Shown: one piece after another, positions 46,910 through 58,622 of the stretch
Layout: each line of letters opens with the position of its first letter
Numbering within the stretch: the first letter of the stretch is position 1
NCBI RefSeq assembly: GCF_014805625.2
Contig: NW_023998565.1
Coordinates: 1,669,018 to 1,733,017 of the forward strand
Source: Glossina fuscipes
Lineage: Eukaryota; Arthropoda; Insecta; Diptera; Glossinidae
Direction: 5' to 3'
Length of the DNA: 64,000 bases
Program-made: the position numbers and the translations under genes
The notes under the pieces: model-generated
Database searches by the model: none
The model's input: the letters and a program-made list of their open reading frames with translations, nothing else
Told to the model about the DNA's origin: nothing

Positions 46910-49400
46910 TATATTAAGTTTGGTAAATTTTTGTAACGTGCAGAAATATACATCAAGTACCTTTTTATTTATATTTCGTCACTCAGCGTAATCAGTTCAG
47001 ATAGGTTTATCTGGTTCGCTGTCATTTGTCGGTCCCTTCGATTTGCAAATGTAAACCTACAAAAGATTTAATCCCCAAATTTTGTCCCGTTACTCTTATC
47101 TGATTAAGGTCCAAAATCAGCAAACTGTGACAAAGGGGTAGGACACACAACTAATAACTTTCAACTTTGTCCTGAGTGACGATATGAATCCAGGTAATAG
47201 ATTTTGGTTTAGAGATTTAAGTTGGAACGTAGGTTTTTCGTTTAATATTGTCACTGTGGCAAGTGCAAAAGCCATCTAAATCCAACCAACGATTCGCTTA
47301 AAGCTAGTGAAAAAATATGAATTTTGGCTTGGGAACTGTTTTTAATTTGTAAAATAATAACCCATTCCTATTTCCAACCAACACTAATGCCTTCTTCCGG
47401 AAATCTCACCAAGTCCGTAGCCGAAAATTACGAAATCAAAGAAAAAACGTATTTACAAGTCAAGTTAAAAAAAAATCCAGAGAAAATTGTTTTAATTTAA
47501 AAGCAATACAAATTAATTTAAACTTTTTTGTTTTGGTAAGTTCTAATTAATTTAGGAACATTAATTTGTGAAGCAATATTTGTAGTAGATATCAACATTT
47601 TTGTTGTGTGATGTTTGTTAAATTTAAAAAAATAAGATAATATCATCATCCTCCTGGTAATTTCCCACGAAGAATGCTCTTTCTGTCACGTTTTACCTTT
47701 AAAAATTTAAAAAGATAAAATAAAAACGTAAAAATAGAAAGTGGGTTATTTACTTATTTTTTTTTTGCTTATCGATTCCTTAATTTTCCTTTCAATTGCA
47801 TTTTTTTTTTAATCGAGATGCAGCTATCCAAAATTTTTATTTTTTCTCAAACCCTTTTTATTCTTGACAGCCTTCATTTTCTTCCTCACGACTAACTCTC
47901 TTGCCAGAAATGACAAAAAAAAATTTCTTTTGCTCATCATATTACAATATATATATGCATATATTCGATTATTTTTGCGATAAATATGTTCTTCACAAAT
48001 CGATGTAAAACAAATGGAATGTAAAAATGAGTTCTGTACAGCAAAAATACATATTCGATGCTTATTATTCGTGTAACACGAAACAAAAAGCTTTAGAATA
48101 AAAACCACGTTACGTTAAATCTTTTAATATAGATTAAGAAAAAATAAAATAATATTTACGATTTTTAATTTATAAAAATGAATTAAGAAAAATGAGTTTA
48201 AAATAAATGGCGAAGTGGTTGACTTTACTGGCGGAGCTTAATAAAGAAGACCTTTACTTAAACATAAAGATAAAAAGAAAAGTTATTGTTCATCAGAAAA
48301 GTATATGTTCATCTTTTGAACATATATGTCGGCACTACCATTAAAAATTTCTATAGGAATTATTCCACAACTCTTTTGATTTATTATATTAACTTACGTA
48401 AACAACCTTTTAAATGTCTGCCGTCCATTTCAATTGAAGTAGGAATTTCTTGCACATGAGTACATATATCTATATTGAAAGTGCATTTAAAAGAAAACGT
48501 GTGGATAGTGATTTTTCTCAAATTTAGTTCTTGAAACTTGTACCTCTGTTTTTCATCTAAAATTGGAGTCTCAGCTGCACGCGAAATTATTTCTGAAATA
48601 TGCGAAATAATATGGAGAAATTTAAGAACTGCGTTCTTAGATGGCTGACACAATGAGACGCCATTTTCAGGTTAAAAAATAACAATGGGCAGGCGCGCTA
48701 TCATATTGTTTCAAAGGCAAATGTAAAAAGCATCACACGTTCGTTAACTTGAAGTTTTGCGGCTCGAGATATTATTCCAAGATTTATTCCTAGTCTGCTT
48801 CAATGTTATGACACCACGGAGAGCCTTTTGTATATTAATTCATCCATAATTTGATAATTACTATATACAACTCGCTAATAAAATAATTTGATGAATGTAT
48901 TCCGACTTTAAAATAAATGGCCTTTATTGAACGTTTTTCATTTCTTAAAGAATAATACAGGTTATAAACCAAAATTGAAAACATTATCTTAAAAAAAAAT
49001 TTTCATTACTGTAAGATAAATATAAATTAGATAAAGTTTGGCAGCTCTGCGCGCGCGGTGTCTTTGATTTTCTGCAAGGAATAATTTAATTTCCTTATGA
49101 ATCGCTTGGCTATTTAGTTTTTTTGGTCTAAAGTTATAAAATCTTCAAGAAATCTTAATGAAAATCTGTAAATAAGAATACAAAGTAATTAACTTTTTCT
49201 GCATTATATAAGCTAAAAAAAAATTTTTTTTTTTTTTGGTTGCTGATAGACTAAACCTACAAATTTGTGGTTTATATGTCCACATAATCAAAAGTCGTAA
49301 TGATTGTTAAGAACTATATGTAAAGCACAACAAAAAAGCGGCCGTAATAGCTGAAGCCTATATGTTAAGTTTGATTGTGTGCGTGTGTAATTGTTGATTG
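46910..49400. other. Intergenic DNA with one doubtful exon, otherwise nothing seen
   Basis: AT-rich with long homopolymer runs. The only frame that drew attention is at 48384-48653 (listed separately). No RNA gene is visible. Confidence 0.35.
48393..48599 (-). CDS. Doubtful internal exon of an unrecognised gene
   Basis: On the minus strand an acceptor-like catatttcag near 48600 is followed by an open run with AAETPILDEKQRYKFQELNL and CTHVQEIPTSIEMDGRHLK, ending at a perfect donor, gtaagt, near 48393. The full frame extends to 48653 and 48384. I recognise no family and no neighbouring exon. The splice-site context is the only support. Confidence 0.15.
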
Positions 49401-49415
49401 TAGGGTGGTTCAAAG

Positions 49416-51195
49416 TCACGCGAAAAAAAAGAAAAAAAAAACAGTGTTGCAAACTTTGGCTGAAAACAAAAAAGCGATGTTACAGCAATAGAAAATAATT
49501 GAACACAAAAAATAATTTACTAAACTCCCTTCTCTAATAAAGCAAGTTAGTTCCCCGAGATGACGTATATTTTTTATTGCGAAGAGATAGAGGGGACCAT
49601 CATACAACTTTAAGAAGCTAAAAGAACTCCTAATATAATCAAACCTGTGAGATCTAAAAATTAAATGCTCAGCAGACTCGCTAATAATACAAACTTCACA
49701 AATATCAGAAGATACAGCGCGAATCATTTTTAAATATATTTTATAATAGGTGTGACCATCCATGAGCCTATAAAGAATTTTGATTTCCCAGGAATTAAAG
49801 GAAGCCTCTGATAAGGGTTTAAACTGAAATGTGGAATTTATTTTATAGAAAAGGCAATTGAATTTAACACGCGCAAACTCTTTAAATTCATCCTTCACTT
49901 GTTGAAAGTTCCGAATTGCCCGTATTGCTTCATTGGGACCATGTTTGATGGACTAAATTGTCCCATCAACTTGACCCCTTTTGGTATGAAAGTCAGCTTT
50001 TCCATTGAAAAAAAAGCCGCACTGATCAGGTATCCAAACATGGTCACAGTCATCCACTTGACATTCATGTAACATACCATGTATATCAAACAAATATTGA
50101 TTCTCTGCGTCCCTTTTATTTATTAGAACTTGCTATCCGAAAAAATAACATTTCCTTTGATACCATCAATAATAGCCACCTTAAAAGCATATCTGATGAC
50201 AACGAACTCGATAAAAGTCGAATAAAGTTCCTCCGCCACTTTGACTCTATGTACTATTTTAGATAGATGTTTCACCACCAAGAAACTAGATGCATTATGT
50301 CCAACGGAGCTATCAGTGCCATATATATAATTGCCGTTGTTGTAATAAGGAAGAAGCTTTTCTTAACATGAGAAATTGATATTTTGCTTTGAGGTAGAGA
50401 TCAATTCAAGAACATTCGTAAAGACTCTACATTTGTTAGTAAAAAAATTCCACAGATGAATTGAATTTACCTTGTCAAAAATATAAGGCAGTTTTTGATA
50501 ACAAAATGTGCGCTGACAGAAACAGTATCACTGAGAGATATAACATTCTGAGACAGGTAAGGAATATTCACTAGAAATGGCATTTAGAATACGTTGGGGA
50601 ATTGAAGGGGTCTAGCACAACGTTTTAACATTCGATTTTCAAGTGTGTGTACGTTTCTCCATATATTTTTGGAAATTACAAGATGTAGAATGTGCCAATT
50701 CCATGTTAGACTCGACTAAAGCTGTGTACACGGCCAAAGCTTTATTGGGAGGTAAGTCTGACTGATTCTTAGTCGTGAGTTTGATGATGTTGCATCCAGA
50801 TTGACAGTCTTTGAAGAATTGCGCTGTCATTTTAAATTCCACCAAGAAATCGAAGAGATTTCACCTGATCAACTTTAGTTCCCTTGCTAAAGAGCCTCTT
50901 TTCACGTTCAGAACATTTGGCAAAATAAATAGTGTTTGTTTTTCTGGGATTAAAATATAAATTAAGGTCGGCGCATGAATCGAAAAAAAGATTAGCCACC
51001 CATCACCCATCACCAAAACACGTTTCGATAAAAAATTTGGTATGCACAGGCGTATTTGAAAAGGAATTGAAAAGTTTAAGATATACCAAGCTTAAACAAA
51101 TTAACACAATTATAGGTTTTGCTGATGTCAAGTGAAAGCACAACAACCAGCTTTTTTTAACCTAGCTATGAGAAAAGATACTTCGTTAACACACA
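49416..51195 (-). mobile_element. Family B LINE (I-like), 3' part: RT, RNase H, C-terminal domain
   Basis: From right to left on the minus strand: RT motif A region (LDISKTYNCVN-like, 51130-51080), thumb (PPNKALAVYTALVESNMELA, 50639-50845), then RNase H (YIYGTDSSVGHNASSF, AEELYSTF, GNVIFSDSKF, later VWIPDQCGFFFNGKADFHTK; 50370-49950). Last is a C-terminal domain with LYRLMDGHTYYKIYLKMI and a Cys/His block CEVCIISESAEHLIFRSH (49640-49760). RNase H after RT supports the I group. Stops and frameshifts are present throughout. The right end runs into the N gap. Confidence 0.75.
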
Positions 51196-51205
51196 NNNNN
51201 NNNNN
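51196..51205. other. Assembly gap (10 N)
   Basis: Ten Ns join a family B RT (left) to a family A ORF2 (right), both on the minus strand. A reading frame runs through the Ns by chance and makes a false fusion. Confidence 0.99.
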
Positions 51206-52240
51206 CTTTTGAATTTGCTTCGCAATAATAATCTTTCTTACATCTTCACCGACAATAGATTTGTTTGAATTAGGAAGCTTGGGGACTATTTTCGCTTTTA
51301 ACTCATTAAGTCTATTTTTTAAAGTTGGGAGACTAGTTTCAATTATTATATTATTTATGGGCGTCGTCCGAAAAGCATAACAACTTGCTCTGAGGGTTTG
51401 GTGATAAACCGGTTTAAGGATCTTGATATTAGATTTGCAGATATTGCCATAAATTATCAAAGCACAGTCAATCTTGCTTAAAACAAACATTTTGGTAAGA
51501 TAACTTATAGTGTTAATGTGCGCATGGCTTCTCCAAGCAACGTACTGTATAAAATTCACCTTTGTTAGAACAGTTGGGCCAACATTCCATGATTTCAAGA
51601 GTCTTAAAATAAGATGAAGACCAATTCTGTCAAATGTTTTTTCGAAATGAATTGAGAGAATGGTTACATGATTCCGTTCGGAAATTGCTTTGCTTGTCAA
51701 ATAATCAATAAGTAAAAGAGCGTCGATGCACCCTCTATCCCGCTTAAAACCAACTTGTTGCTTTGTTATCAGGTTCTTGGACTCAAGAAACCAAGATAAT
51801 CTAGATGCTATAATATATTCTAATACTTTTAAGAGGCAAGATAAAAGAGAGATTGGGCGATAATCCGATGCGATTGAGATTTTTTTTAACTTTGGAATCG
51901 GAACAACTGCTGCCAGTTCCCACATGTAGGGTATATGGCCAGTCAAAAATGCCGTATTATATAGGTCCAATAATTTCTTTTTACTTGAATTAGACAGAGC
52001 ATTGATCAATCGGTAGAAGATTGCGGTCTAGACCAGTTGTCCTCCCCTTCGATTTGGAGAGACAACTTTCAAATTCTAAGGTAGATATGCAATTTTCCAG
52101 GGACATGGCACATCTGTCAATAACATTTGAAGTAGAAATTGGAGTTCTTTTGTTTTCTATGAAAGGACGGGAAAAGTTGCTGTCAGAGGAGTATTCGCAC
52201 TACACTTTTCCAAAGTAATTAGAAACCTCATCTGCGCCAG

Positions 52241-52573
52241 TTAAATTTCCATTGGGAGTGCAAATGACAGAAATACAAATAATAAATTGTAGAGTTTTTG
52301 TTGAGAACACGATTCCGAAGATGGGATATAGAGCGAAAGAACTGTTAATTTTATGTTTAAGATTATTTGTATCGCTACGGCTTGTACGTTTGAGCTTAAG
52401 CTCATGCGTTTGCGAGTTATACTTGATTTTATAAAAACACCAACTCCTTGTTTGGAATATAAATTTTGATCAACATTCGTGACGTATCCAGTATATGATT
52501 TGGGTGGAATAGGATTAAAAGAGCTTCTCTTGAGGGGTCTCTTGAAGCGATATAAAGATTGGATTAAAATCAC
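52241..52573 (-). pseudogene. Family A endonuclease, N-terminal fragment
   Basis: Frame of 110 codons: SFNPIPPKSYTGYVTNVDQN, KQGVGVFIKSSI, AVAIQI and LTVLSLYIPSSESC, which fit the first strands of an I-type AP endonuclease (gGVgiFIK, then siYipPs). It stops at FALPMEI and jumps to the ORF2 pre-RT block (GNLTGADEV), so about half of the endonuclease is deleted. This complements copy 1, which retains the C-terminal half. Confidence 0.6.
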
Positions 52574-52838
52574 TTATGAGTGTACGGAGTTCATCAAAAT
52601 TATTAATAAGTCCTTTAATGTTCCATTGTAGAATTTTAAAAACTTTATTTAATTGTAGTGACATAGAAACGGACTGATAGGTGGGTTAAGTTGACATGTC
52701 AGCGTCTCCGTCGAAAAGGTCGCTATAGGAATTTTGCATAAATAATTTGTTCTTATCAGCAAAATAATCTGCACTTGGGTGGTTGCGTACACTTGAAGCG
52801 CAACGAGTGGGCGCAGATGGGTTAAGTTGACATGTGGG

Positions 52839-54046
52839 TTAAGTTGGCAGGTCGCTATAGGAATTTTGCGTGAATAATTTGTTCTTACTAGCAGAATAAT
52901 CTGTACTTAGGTGGTTACGTACATTTGAAGTGTAACGAGTGGGCGCAAGTGAATAATTTGAAATTGAAGATTGATTAAAGGAAGAAAGATTGGATTCATT
53001 ACAACTTTTAATTTGTCGTCTAGAGTTAACAGCTGATGTTTCTGGGGTATCTAGTTTACTAGATTTTCGCATACGTGTCGTTGTTTTAATTTTTCAATAT
53101 TTGCTGTTGTTTTGATTTTTTCAATTTTTTTTGGTGGATAATGGAACTGGTTTCGCAATGTAATTTTTGATTGATGGTAGAACAGGTTTTTCATTGGAAG
53201 GAGTTGGAGTTAAAGGCTTATTAGGCTCTATTTGTGAGGCGACAGAAGCGTAGATATTACGTTTGTTAACTCTTTGGGTTCCAGATGAATTAATTTCCCG
53301 ATACTTGCGCCGCGCTTCGCCCATGCTACAGTAATTTTCTGTTTTGATTTCTAGAATTTCACTTATTTGTATAAAACGTGGGCATTGTTTGTCCAAGGCC
53401 AAGTGTCGATCAAGGCCGTATGACACAGGTGTTGACATTTTAACACCTCATAGAATTTGGAATGTAAAGTTCTACTTCACATTTACCAATCTACATCAAC
53501 AGTTCACGGTAGCCGATAGCGGTTAAAAGTCAAAACAACCCTTTCTGTAGGGGAGCGGGTTTTTCCATGGTCATTTAATTTGGTAAGTTTATAAAATTCA
53601 GTCACTCCTTGATTGCCCACTTTGCGAACAATTTCATCTTCCGGAACATGCTTTAAGCGTGGAGCATGAAATACGCCTTGAACCGCGTTCAGTTCGCCAT
53701 GCAGTTTAGCGGAAATAGCACATAAATTAGCTAATAATTTCGATTTTATGAGGTTTTCGGTTGCCCGACGGTTCCCAGCGAGGACAACTAAGTTCCCATC
53801 GCGTAGAATCGAAATAGAGTCTATATATGTTGTAATGGTATCTAGCCCTTTTTTAATAGCAAAATGACTGATATATGAAATTGTTGGATCAGTTGAAGAA
53901 ATCACAACGTATTTTTTGTCAATAGGAGTAATGTTACTGGTTGGCAACACCGGAAAGTCGAAATTTTTAATTTTTTTTCTTTGAGGGGATATGTCCGCTA
54001 ATAAATGAAATCTATTTGAGTTTTTATCTGGTGGCCGCGGGGCCAT
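52839..54046 (-). pseudogene. Family A ORF1 (gag-like), copy 2, frameshifted
   Basis: The start MAPRPPDKNSNRFHLLADIS at 54046 equals that of copy 1. The open stretch 53504-54046 covers the N-terminal and central domain (ISILRDGNLVVLAGNRRATE, VFHAPRLKHVPEDEIVRKVG). A frameshift and deletion near 53440-53500 remove most of the zinc knuckles that copy 1 retains (only a remnant ALDKQCPRFIQ remains). Further frames at 53121-53438 and 52839-53072 give the Ser/Asn-rich tail. RNA-binding function is lost. Confidence 0.7.
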
Positions 54047-54454
54047 TATGCCTTATGGTTGTGTATTATTTAGTAATTTGTGAAATAACCACTCAATTGA
54101 AAAGGTTTACGAACTACTGAGGATAATGTCAATTGTTTCCAATTTTTATTTATTTTTTTTGTATTTGTGATTTTTTTTTTATTATATTTAGAGGAAACAA
54201 AGTCACATGCGGTATCCGCAATAATCAGTTTTTGCAAAGACACTGAAAAGACACGAACTATATACACAAAAACATGAATAAAACTTATAGCAGCTTCTGT
54301 ATTCGAAAAACACAAAGAATTTCAGTTTTCTATAGTATGAATAAAGCTTCTTTATTAGAAAAACACAAGCAATTTCAAATTTCTATAGTATAAATAAAAT
54401 TTGCACGGGTTTTTACAACGGCGTAGTCAAGCGTAAAACTCGTTCGACCATTCC

Positions 54455-54760
54455 GGATTATCCTCATGGTTAAGGAGAGGCTAATGGATTTCTTTAAAGC
54501 TGGGAACATTATTTTAGCTCGTTCTTGAGCGTTTTAAAAACGCCAAATTAACGAACATGTGCGTCAATGGAGTACCTTTTCTCATAGCTAATTTTAAGAA
54601 AAGCTAGTAAAATCGTCGTTGCGCTTCCCTTGGACAACAGAAAAGTTTATGGTTGTGTCAAGTTGATTAAGCTCGGTAGAATTCTCTTAAATTTTCAATT
54701 CCTCTTCAAATACATCTGTGGATACTAAACATTTTGTTAATCTTTATGAATACAAATATT
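54455..54760 (+). mobile_element. Family B RT fragment, inverted relative to its neighbour
   Basis: The plus strand corresponds to 39315-39620 of the plus-strand family B copy: HMVKERLMEFL decayed, then ARSYACQKRKCTNMR-like, and LDISKTYDCVN decayed to DNRKVYGCVK. The adjacent family B copy (54779-57210) runs on the minus strand and ends at almost the same point where this fragment begins (about 39310). The two are therefore tail to tail, as if a segment of 300 bp had been flipped. Confidence 0.65.
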
Positions 54761-54778
54761 AGCGAACTTGGTCTAAAG

Positions 54779-57230
54779 TTACTTTAATCGTTTAAGTCTT
54801 TGCCTGCTTAGGAATGGGAACAACTTTGATACATCGCAATTCTGAGAGTGTAAAGTTAATAGACCAGCAGTTATTAATCGAATGCAGCAGGACATATCAT
54901 ACTTAACTCCATTACAACGTAATGAATTTTTGACTAAAATGCCGAGGACCATTGTTATAATTCCAGAAAAAATAGGAGAGTATTGACGGAGAAGATTTCT
55001 ACCAAGGTTTAGGTGATAAGGACTCAATATCAAAAAAACTTGGTTCTAGCAGACTCGATCTTAGACGGAAAAGCACTTTGAATTGATAATAAATCGGAAG
55101 GAAAATCAACTTTAGACAGACGTTCCATAAAGAAGTTGCATGATATGACATTTTCTATTTTTTTAAGGGACTCATTGCGACTGTTAAAAAAAATGGGAGA
55201 AAGCTGCCTTTTGCTAGCGGAGACGTTGGTCATCTTCGCGTTAAATGATAAAATAGTTGGATTCGAAAAAGTTAGGTCCAAGACACTGCTTTCCGTGCGA
55301 CCACTCCGGTTTTAAGACATTAGAACTATTTAAGACATTAAAACTGCTAGCACTGGTCGAGACTTGATGGCCGTGCAAGCAATGTCTAGCATTGAAATTT
55401 ACGGCTAGAATCACGTTTTGTGCACCATCAACAAAGTCACAGAATCTCTGAATCTCATCACGAAAAGTTTGTACATCAAGGCTGGGTGAAAAGTAGCGTG
55501 ATGCTATGAAAAAATTCGATTTAAGAGTCATGGTTTTGATGATGACAATGTTACCAGCAGCATTGTAGGGAATACGTGTAAAATGGACGGCTTTCTTAAC
55601 TAGTATACTAACGTCAACATAATCGTCATATCGGCATTTGGTGACTAAAGTATAATTGGACACTTTAATTTAAAAAAAATTTCCATCTCTCAGAAAAACT
55701 TCACATAAGATGCAGAAATCAATATTAATCGAGCTCATCTAAAAATACAAAAACGACAAGTTACGTAGAACACTTTATGGATGGATGGATTGGACATTAT
55801 ATTGTAAAAACGACATCATATTTTAAATTAAAAAGAAACCCCTGCGGATTTTCTCGCAGTACAGAGTGATTGATCGTGACGAGTATTAGCACAGAGAAAC
55901 ATTTTTTTTTCGAATTCCTTAACAAGAATCTGAGGGATCATCGGACGAATACATTCTTTAATCGCAAAGATAAATCTACTAAGTTCCGAGAAACGAAAAT
56001 TGTTCTTCCAAATTATTGGCCGCTGGGGCCTTGTTACAGACGGCTTGGAGGGTGAATTGAGAGAAGGTTTGATGGGTGAACGGGGAAAAGGTTTGGAAAT
56101 AACAGATTTCCTTTTAACGACCGCATTAAATTTTTTCTTTGTTAAAATATTATTTGCGTTTTCATTATCATCTTTGCTCGAAATGCAGACGCATTCCCCA
56201 ATTGAGGGAAATTCTCGTCGTAGGAATTGTCATCCAGACATTCAAAGTAGTCGCTTTCACTTCTTTATAGGAGAGATTTTTAATGGCTATGATCTTGTTA
56301 ATATTTAATTCCAGTTCCCTGTTCGGGCAACAATTATTTAAAGTATTGTGCTCACCTGAACGACAGGACAAGCATCTCGTTGTTGCACATTTTTCACATT
56401 TGGCAGTTTAAGCACCTTTTCCCCTTTGCTTTGCAGAACTTAGACACATCGTACAAAATACTCCATGGGCAAATTACAAAAATTAAATTTGAGTGCTTTG
56501 GGGAGGGCTTTCCCCTTAAAACCAATTTTGATGCTAGTGGTTGGAATGAACTCGTCATAGTTGTTAAGATTCCATCTTCGAAACCTTACAGCAGACTTAA
56601 TAGGAACGTCGGAGACAGGTTTTTTGATAACCTTGCTTTCACTGTTTTCAGTGAAGACCTTTCGAACTTCTTCGTTAACTTTCCGTGAAAGCTGTCGAAA
56701 TATATGCTTTTAAATTCTTTTTTATGAAATCATTGTCTTTGACGAAGCTGTTAGCATTACGAACAGAGCTGAAAAACAATTTAGCTCTGCTATTGCTAAC
56801 CACTCTTAATTCTAGTAAACCGTCAATGTTTAAAGTTTTTAAATAATCACAAACAAAAGGTCCGAGTTGATGTTTACACGTTTTCTCTCGTCACTTTCAC
56901 GAATTTCAACAAAAACTACAAAACTGCATTGCGAAAGATAGTCATACAAGTTGATATCGTGAATTGGAATGGCTTTGGCACCCAAATTATAAGACTTATT
57001 ACCTACCTGTTTCTGGAGCAATGTTAAAGCTTTACCTACAGCTCCTCCTTTGGGCGATAGATCAACATCATCTCCAACCATCCTCGATCTCTTGTTATGC
57101 TCATTCGTATAGAAACCCTCGAAATCGTCTCTATCCATGACAATTAATTCAGACGCTGTCTGCATAGGGAGACAGGCTGATGTTGTTGTTGCTGTTATCA
57201 CGGGGAACACATACCAATCCGGACGGAAAA
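54779..57230 (-). mobile_element. Family B LINE, 5' part: ORF1, endonuclease, linker
   Basis: On the minus strand from the right: ORF1 beginning MFPVITATTTSACLPMQTAS (57210), with RSRMVGDDVDLSPKG and NLGAKAIPIHDINLYDYL, then the Cys-rich CLSCRSGEHNTLNNCCPNRE block (about 56340). The endonuclease (55663-55241) has YDDYVDVSILVKKAVHFTR and VILAVNFNARHCLHGHQVS. The linker 55281-54779 aligns with 38560-39320. It is frameshifted in all parts. It lies next to the inverted RT fragment at 54455-54760. Confidence 0.75.
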
Positions 57231-57739
57231 AGAAAAGAAATGTATATATATATTTTTTTTATTGTTTTAAAATTTCCAAAAATTTCGCTTCTGTTGCAAA
57301 CCCTAACACCGATAAAACACGAAAAAAAGAAAATTGGGCAGATACCGTTTGCTGAAACTCAAATGACGTGTTATTTCTAGTGTTCATGCTAAACGAATGA
57401 CCTAAAAATTTAAACATTAAATTTAACTTTATTGCATTTTGCACTTTTCAAATTCTACATAATTATCCATTACTTTTGTTATTAATGCTTGTTATTGGAG
57501 TCTTCATGCTGTCGTTGGGGTGCACACAACCAACTTCAGCCTGTTACTCAATTGAAATAAAGAAATAAAAAAAGAGTCAAACATAACCTAGAAAGCAAAA
57601 AATTGAAAAAATTTAGTAAAAAAGCATCATTTATTTCAATTATAAATTTAAGTTAAAAGGTCCAATCCATATCAAATGCAAACAAAAAAAAAAAAAAATA
57701 ATAATAATGCTTGTTATTGTTTGCCACAAAAAAAAAATT

Positions 57740-57900
57740 GTTTGTCTCTCAGTTATTAATGCTTTGGATTTGAAAATTTGAGCAGAAGTATTGGAAAGCT
57801 GACGACGATGATACATGATTAGCCTCTTGGCGACAATTAATTGTCTCTGAAAAAATCAGGCGATAATCGCCTGCTTAAATATGGCCAGATATATACCAGT
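57740..57900. repeat. Dispersed repeat, copy 2 (pair with 46725-46900)
   Basis: Same word order as copy 1. This copy also contains a short perfect palindrome, ggcgataatcgcc, near 57863. It is 220 bases upstream of the I-3 start codon, so the I-3 promoter may include or border it. Confidence 0.55.
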
Positions 57901-58119
57901 GAGTACAACTCTACTCCGCCTATAGAATGCACTGTAAGCACAATCATCTGTTAAAAATACATTCTAGAAATTTCTACAAGTGTTTAACAAAAAAAAAATA
58001 TAAAAAAATCACCAATTATTTGGGTTTATACGGATGAAATTTAGGATAGGAATTAGTCATTGATTCTCTCTCCATGTATGTGTGATAACGCTAACTGAAT
58101 TGAAACTAAGGAATAAAAT

Positions 58120-58622
58120 ATGGACGCAGCAATTGCACATTCAGAAGCTTCACTAACCATTTCACAAACTGAAGTTATTGCACATGAGGATATATCAGAT
58201 ACGACGGTAAGGTAATCATATTTGCTTGAATTTTGGACTTTAGTCTGAGAAATACTGAGATCTTTTTTGTTATGAGTAGCCACGACCAGTGCTTAGACTA
58301 AGATTGCAAAAGCCGAAGAACAGTAAGAAAGTTGTCTGGCATGAAGGTACCGTTGACAATGAACATTTGAATAAAAAGAAATCTAAATGTAAGTGAAGCC
58401 ATTTATAAACAGGTACGAGTTTACACTCGCGCGTAACTTTTAGGTTGCTGTATCTACAAGAAACCGACGGCATTTGGAGAAAGCTCTTCGGAAGACGATG
58501 AAGAATGTCAGAATTGTTTTGGCCATCCAGAAAAACGACGTAAAAACCGTAAATTTGACAATCAAGATAATCCTCTTTTAGAGCAGAACGATAATTTTGA
58601 CTACCTGCCAGCTGGCAACTAA
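58120..58622 (+). CDS. I-3: Protein phosphatase 1 regulatory inhibitor 3 (PPP1R11-type), three exons
   Basis: The exons are 58120-58206, 58280-58388 and 58444-58622, joined by GT-AG introns of 73 and 55 bp. The phases give 124 aa. Exon 1 is a variable acidic N-terminus. Exon 2 carries KKVVWHEGTVDNEH: KVVW is the PP1-docking RVxF-type motif and TVDNEH the family signature. Exon 3 begins with the Cys run (CCCIYKKPTAFGESS; the first Cys codon is split by the intron), then an acidic stretch, a CxxCFGH block and a basic segment. The family inhibits the PP1 catalytic subunit, and the vertebrate member also acts as an E3 ubiquitin ligase through its Cys-rich part. It ends 437 bases from the convergent FBXW5-like gene. 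AATAAA-like signals lie near 58817. I recall this family as Drosophila I-3/CG13994. Confidence 0.92.

Larger units (their letters stand above)
51206..54440 (-). mobile_element. Family A LINE (I-clade), copy 2
   Basis: On the minus strand from the right: 5' untranslated region (54440-54047, aligns with 2672-2900), ORF1 (54046-52839, frameshifted), endonuclease N-terminus (52573-52241), a deletion to the pre-RT region, RT and connection (about 52240-51206). RT blocks include IPYMWELAAVVPIPKLKK, SDYRPISLLSCL, TKQQVGFKRDRGCIDALLLI and HFEKTFDRIG. The palm CADD/FADD region is deleted between GPTVL and TKVNF. The 3' end is lost in the N gap. It lies between two family B pieces, so it may be inserted in a family B copy. 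Confidence 0.8.

Noticed and set aside
54455..57230. Twin-priming 5' inversion as explanation of the flipped family B piece
   Set aside because: Twin priming places the two parts head to head, but here their 3' sides face each other.
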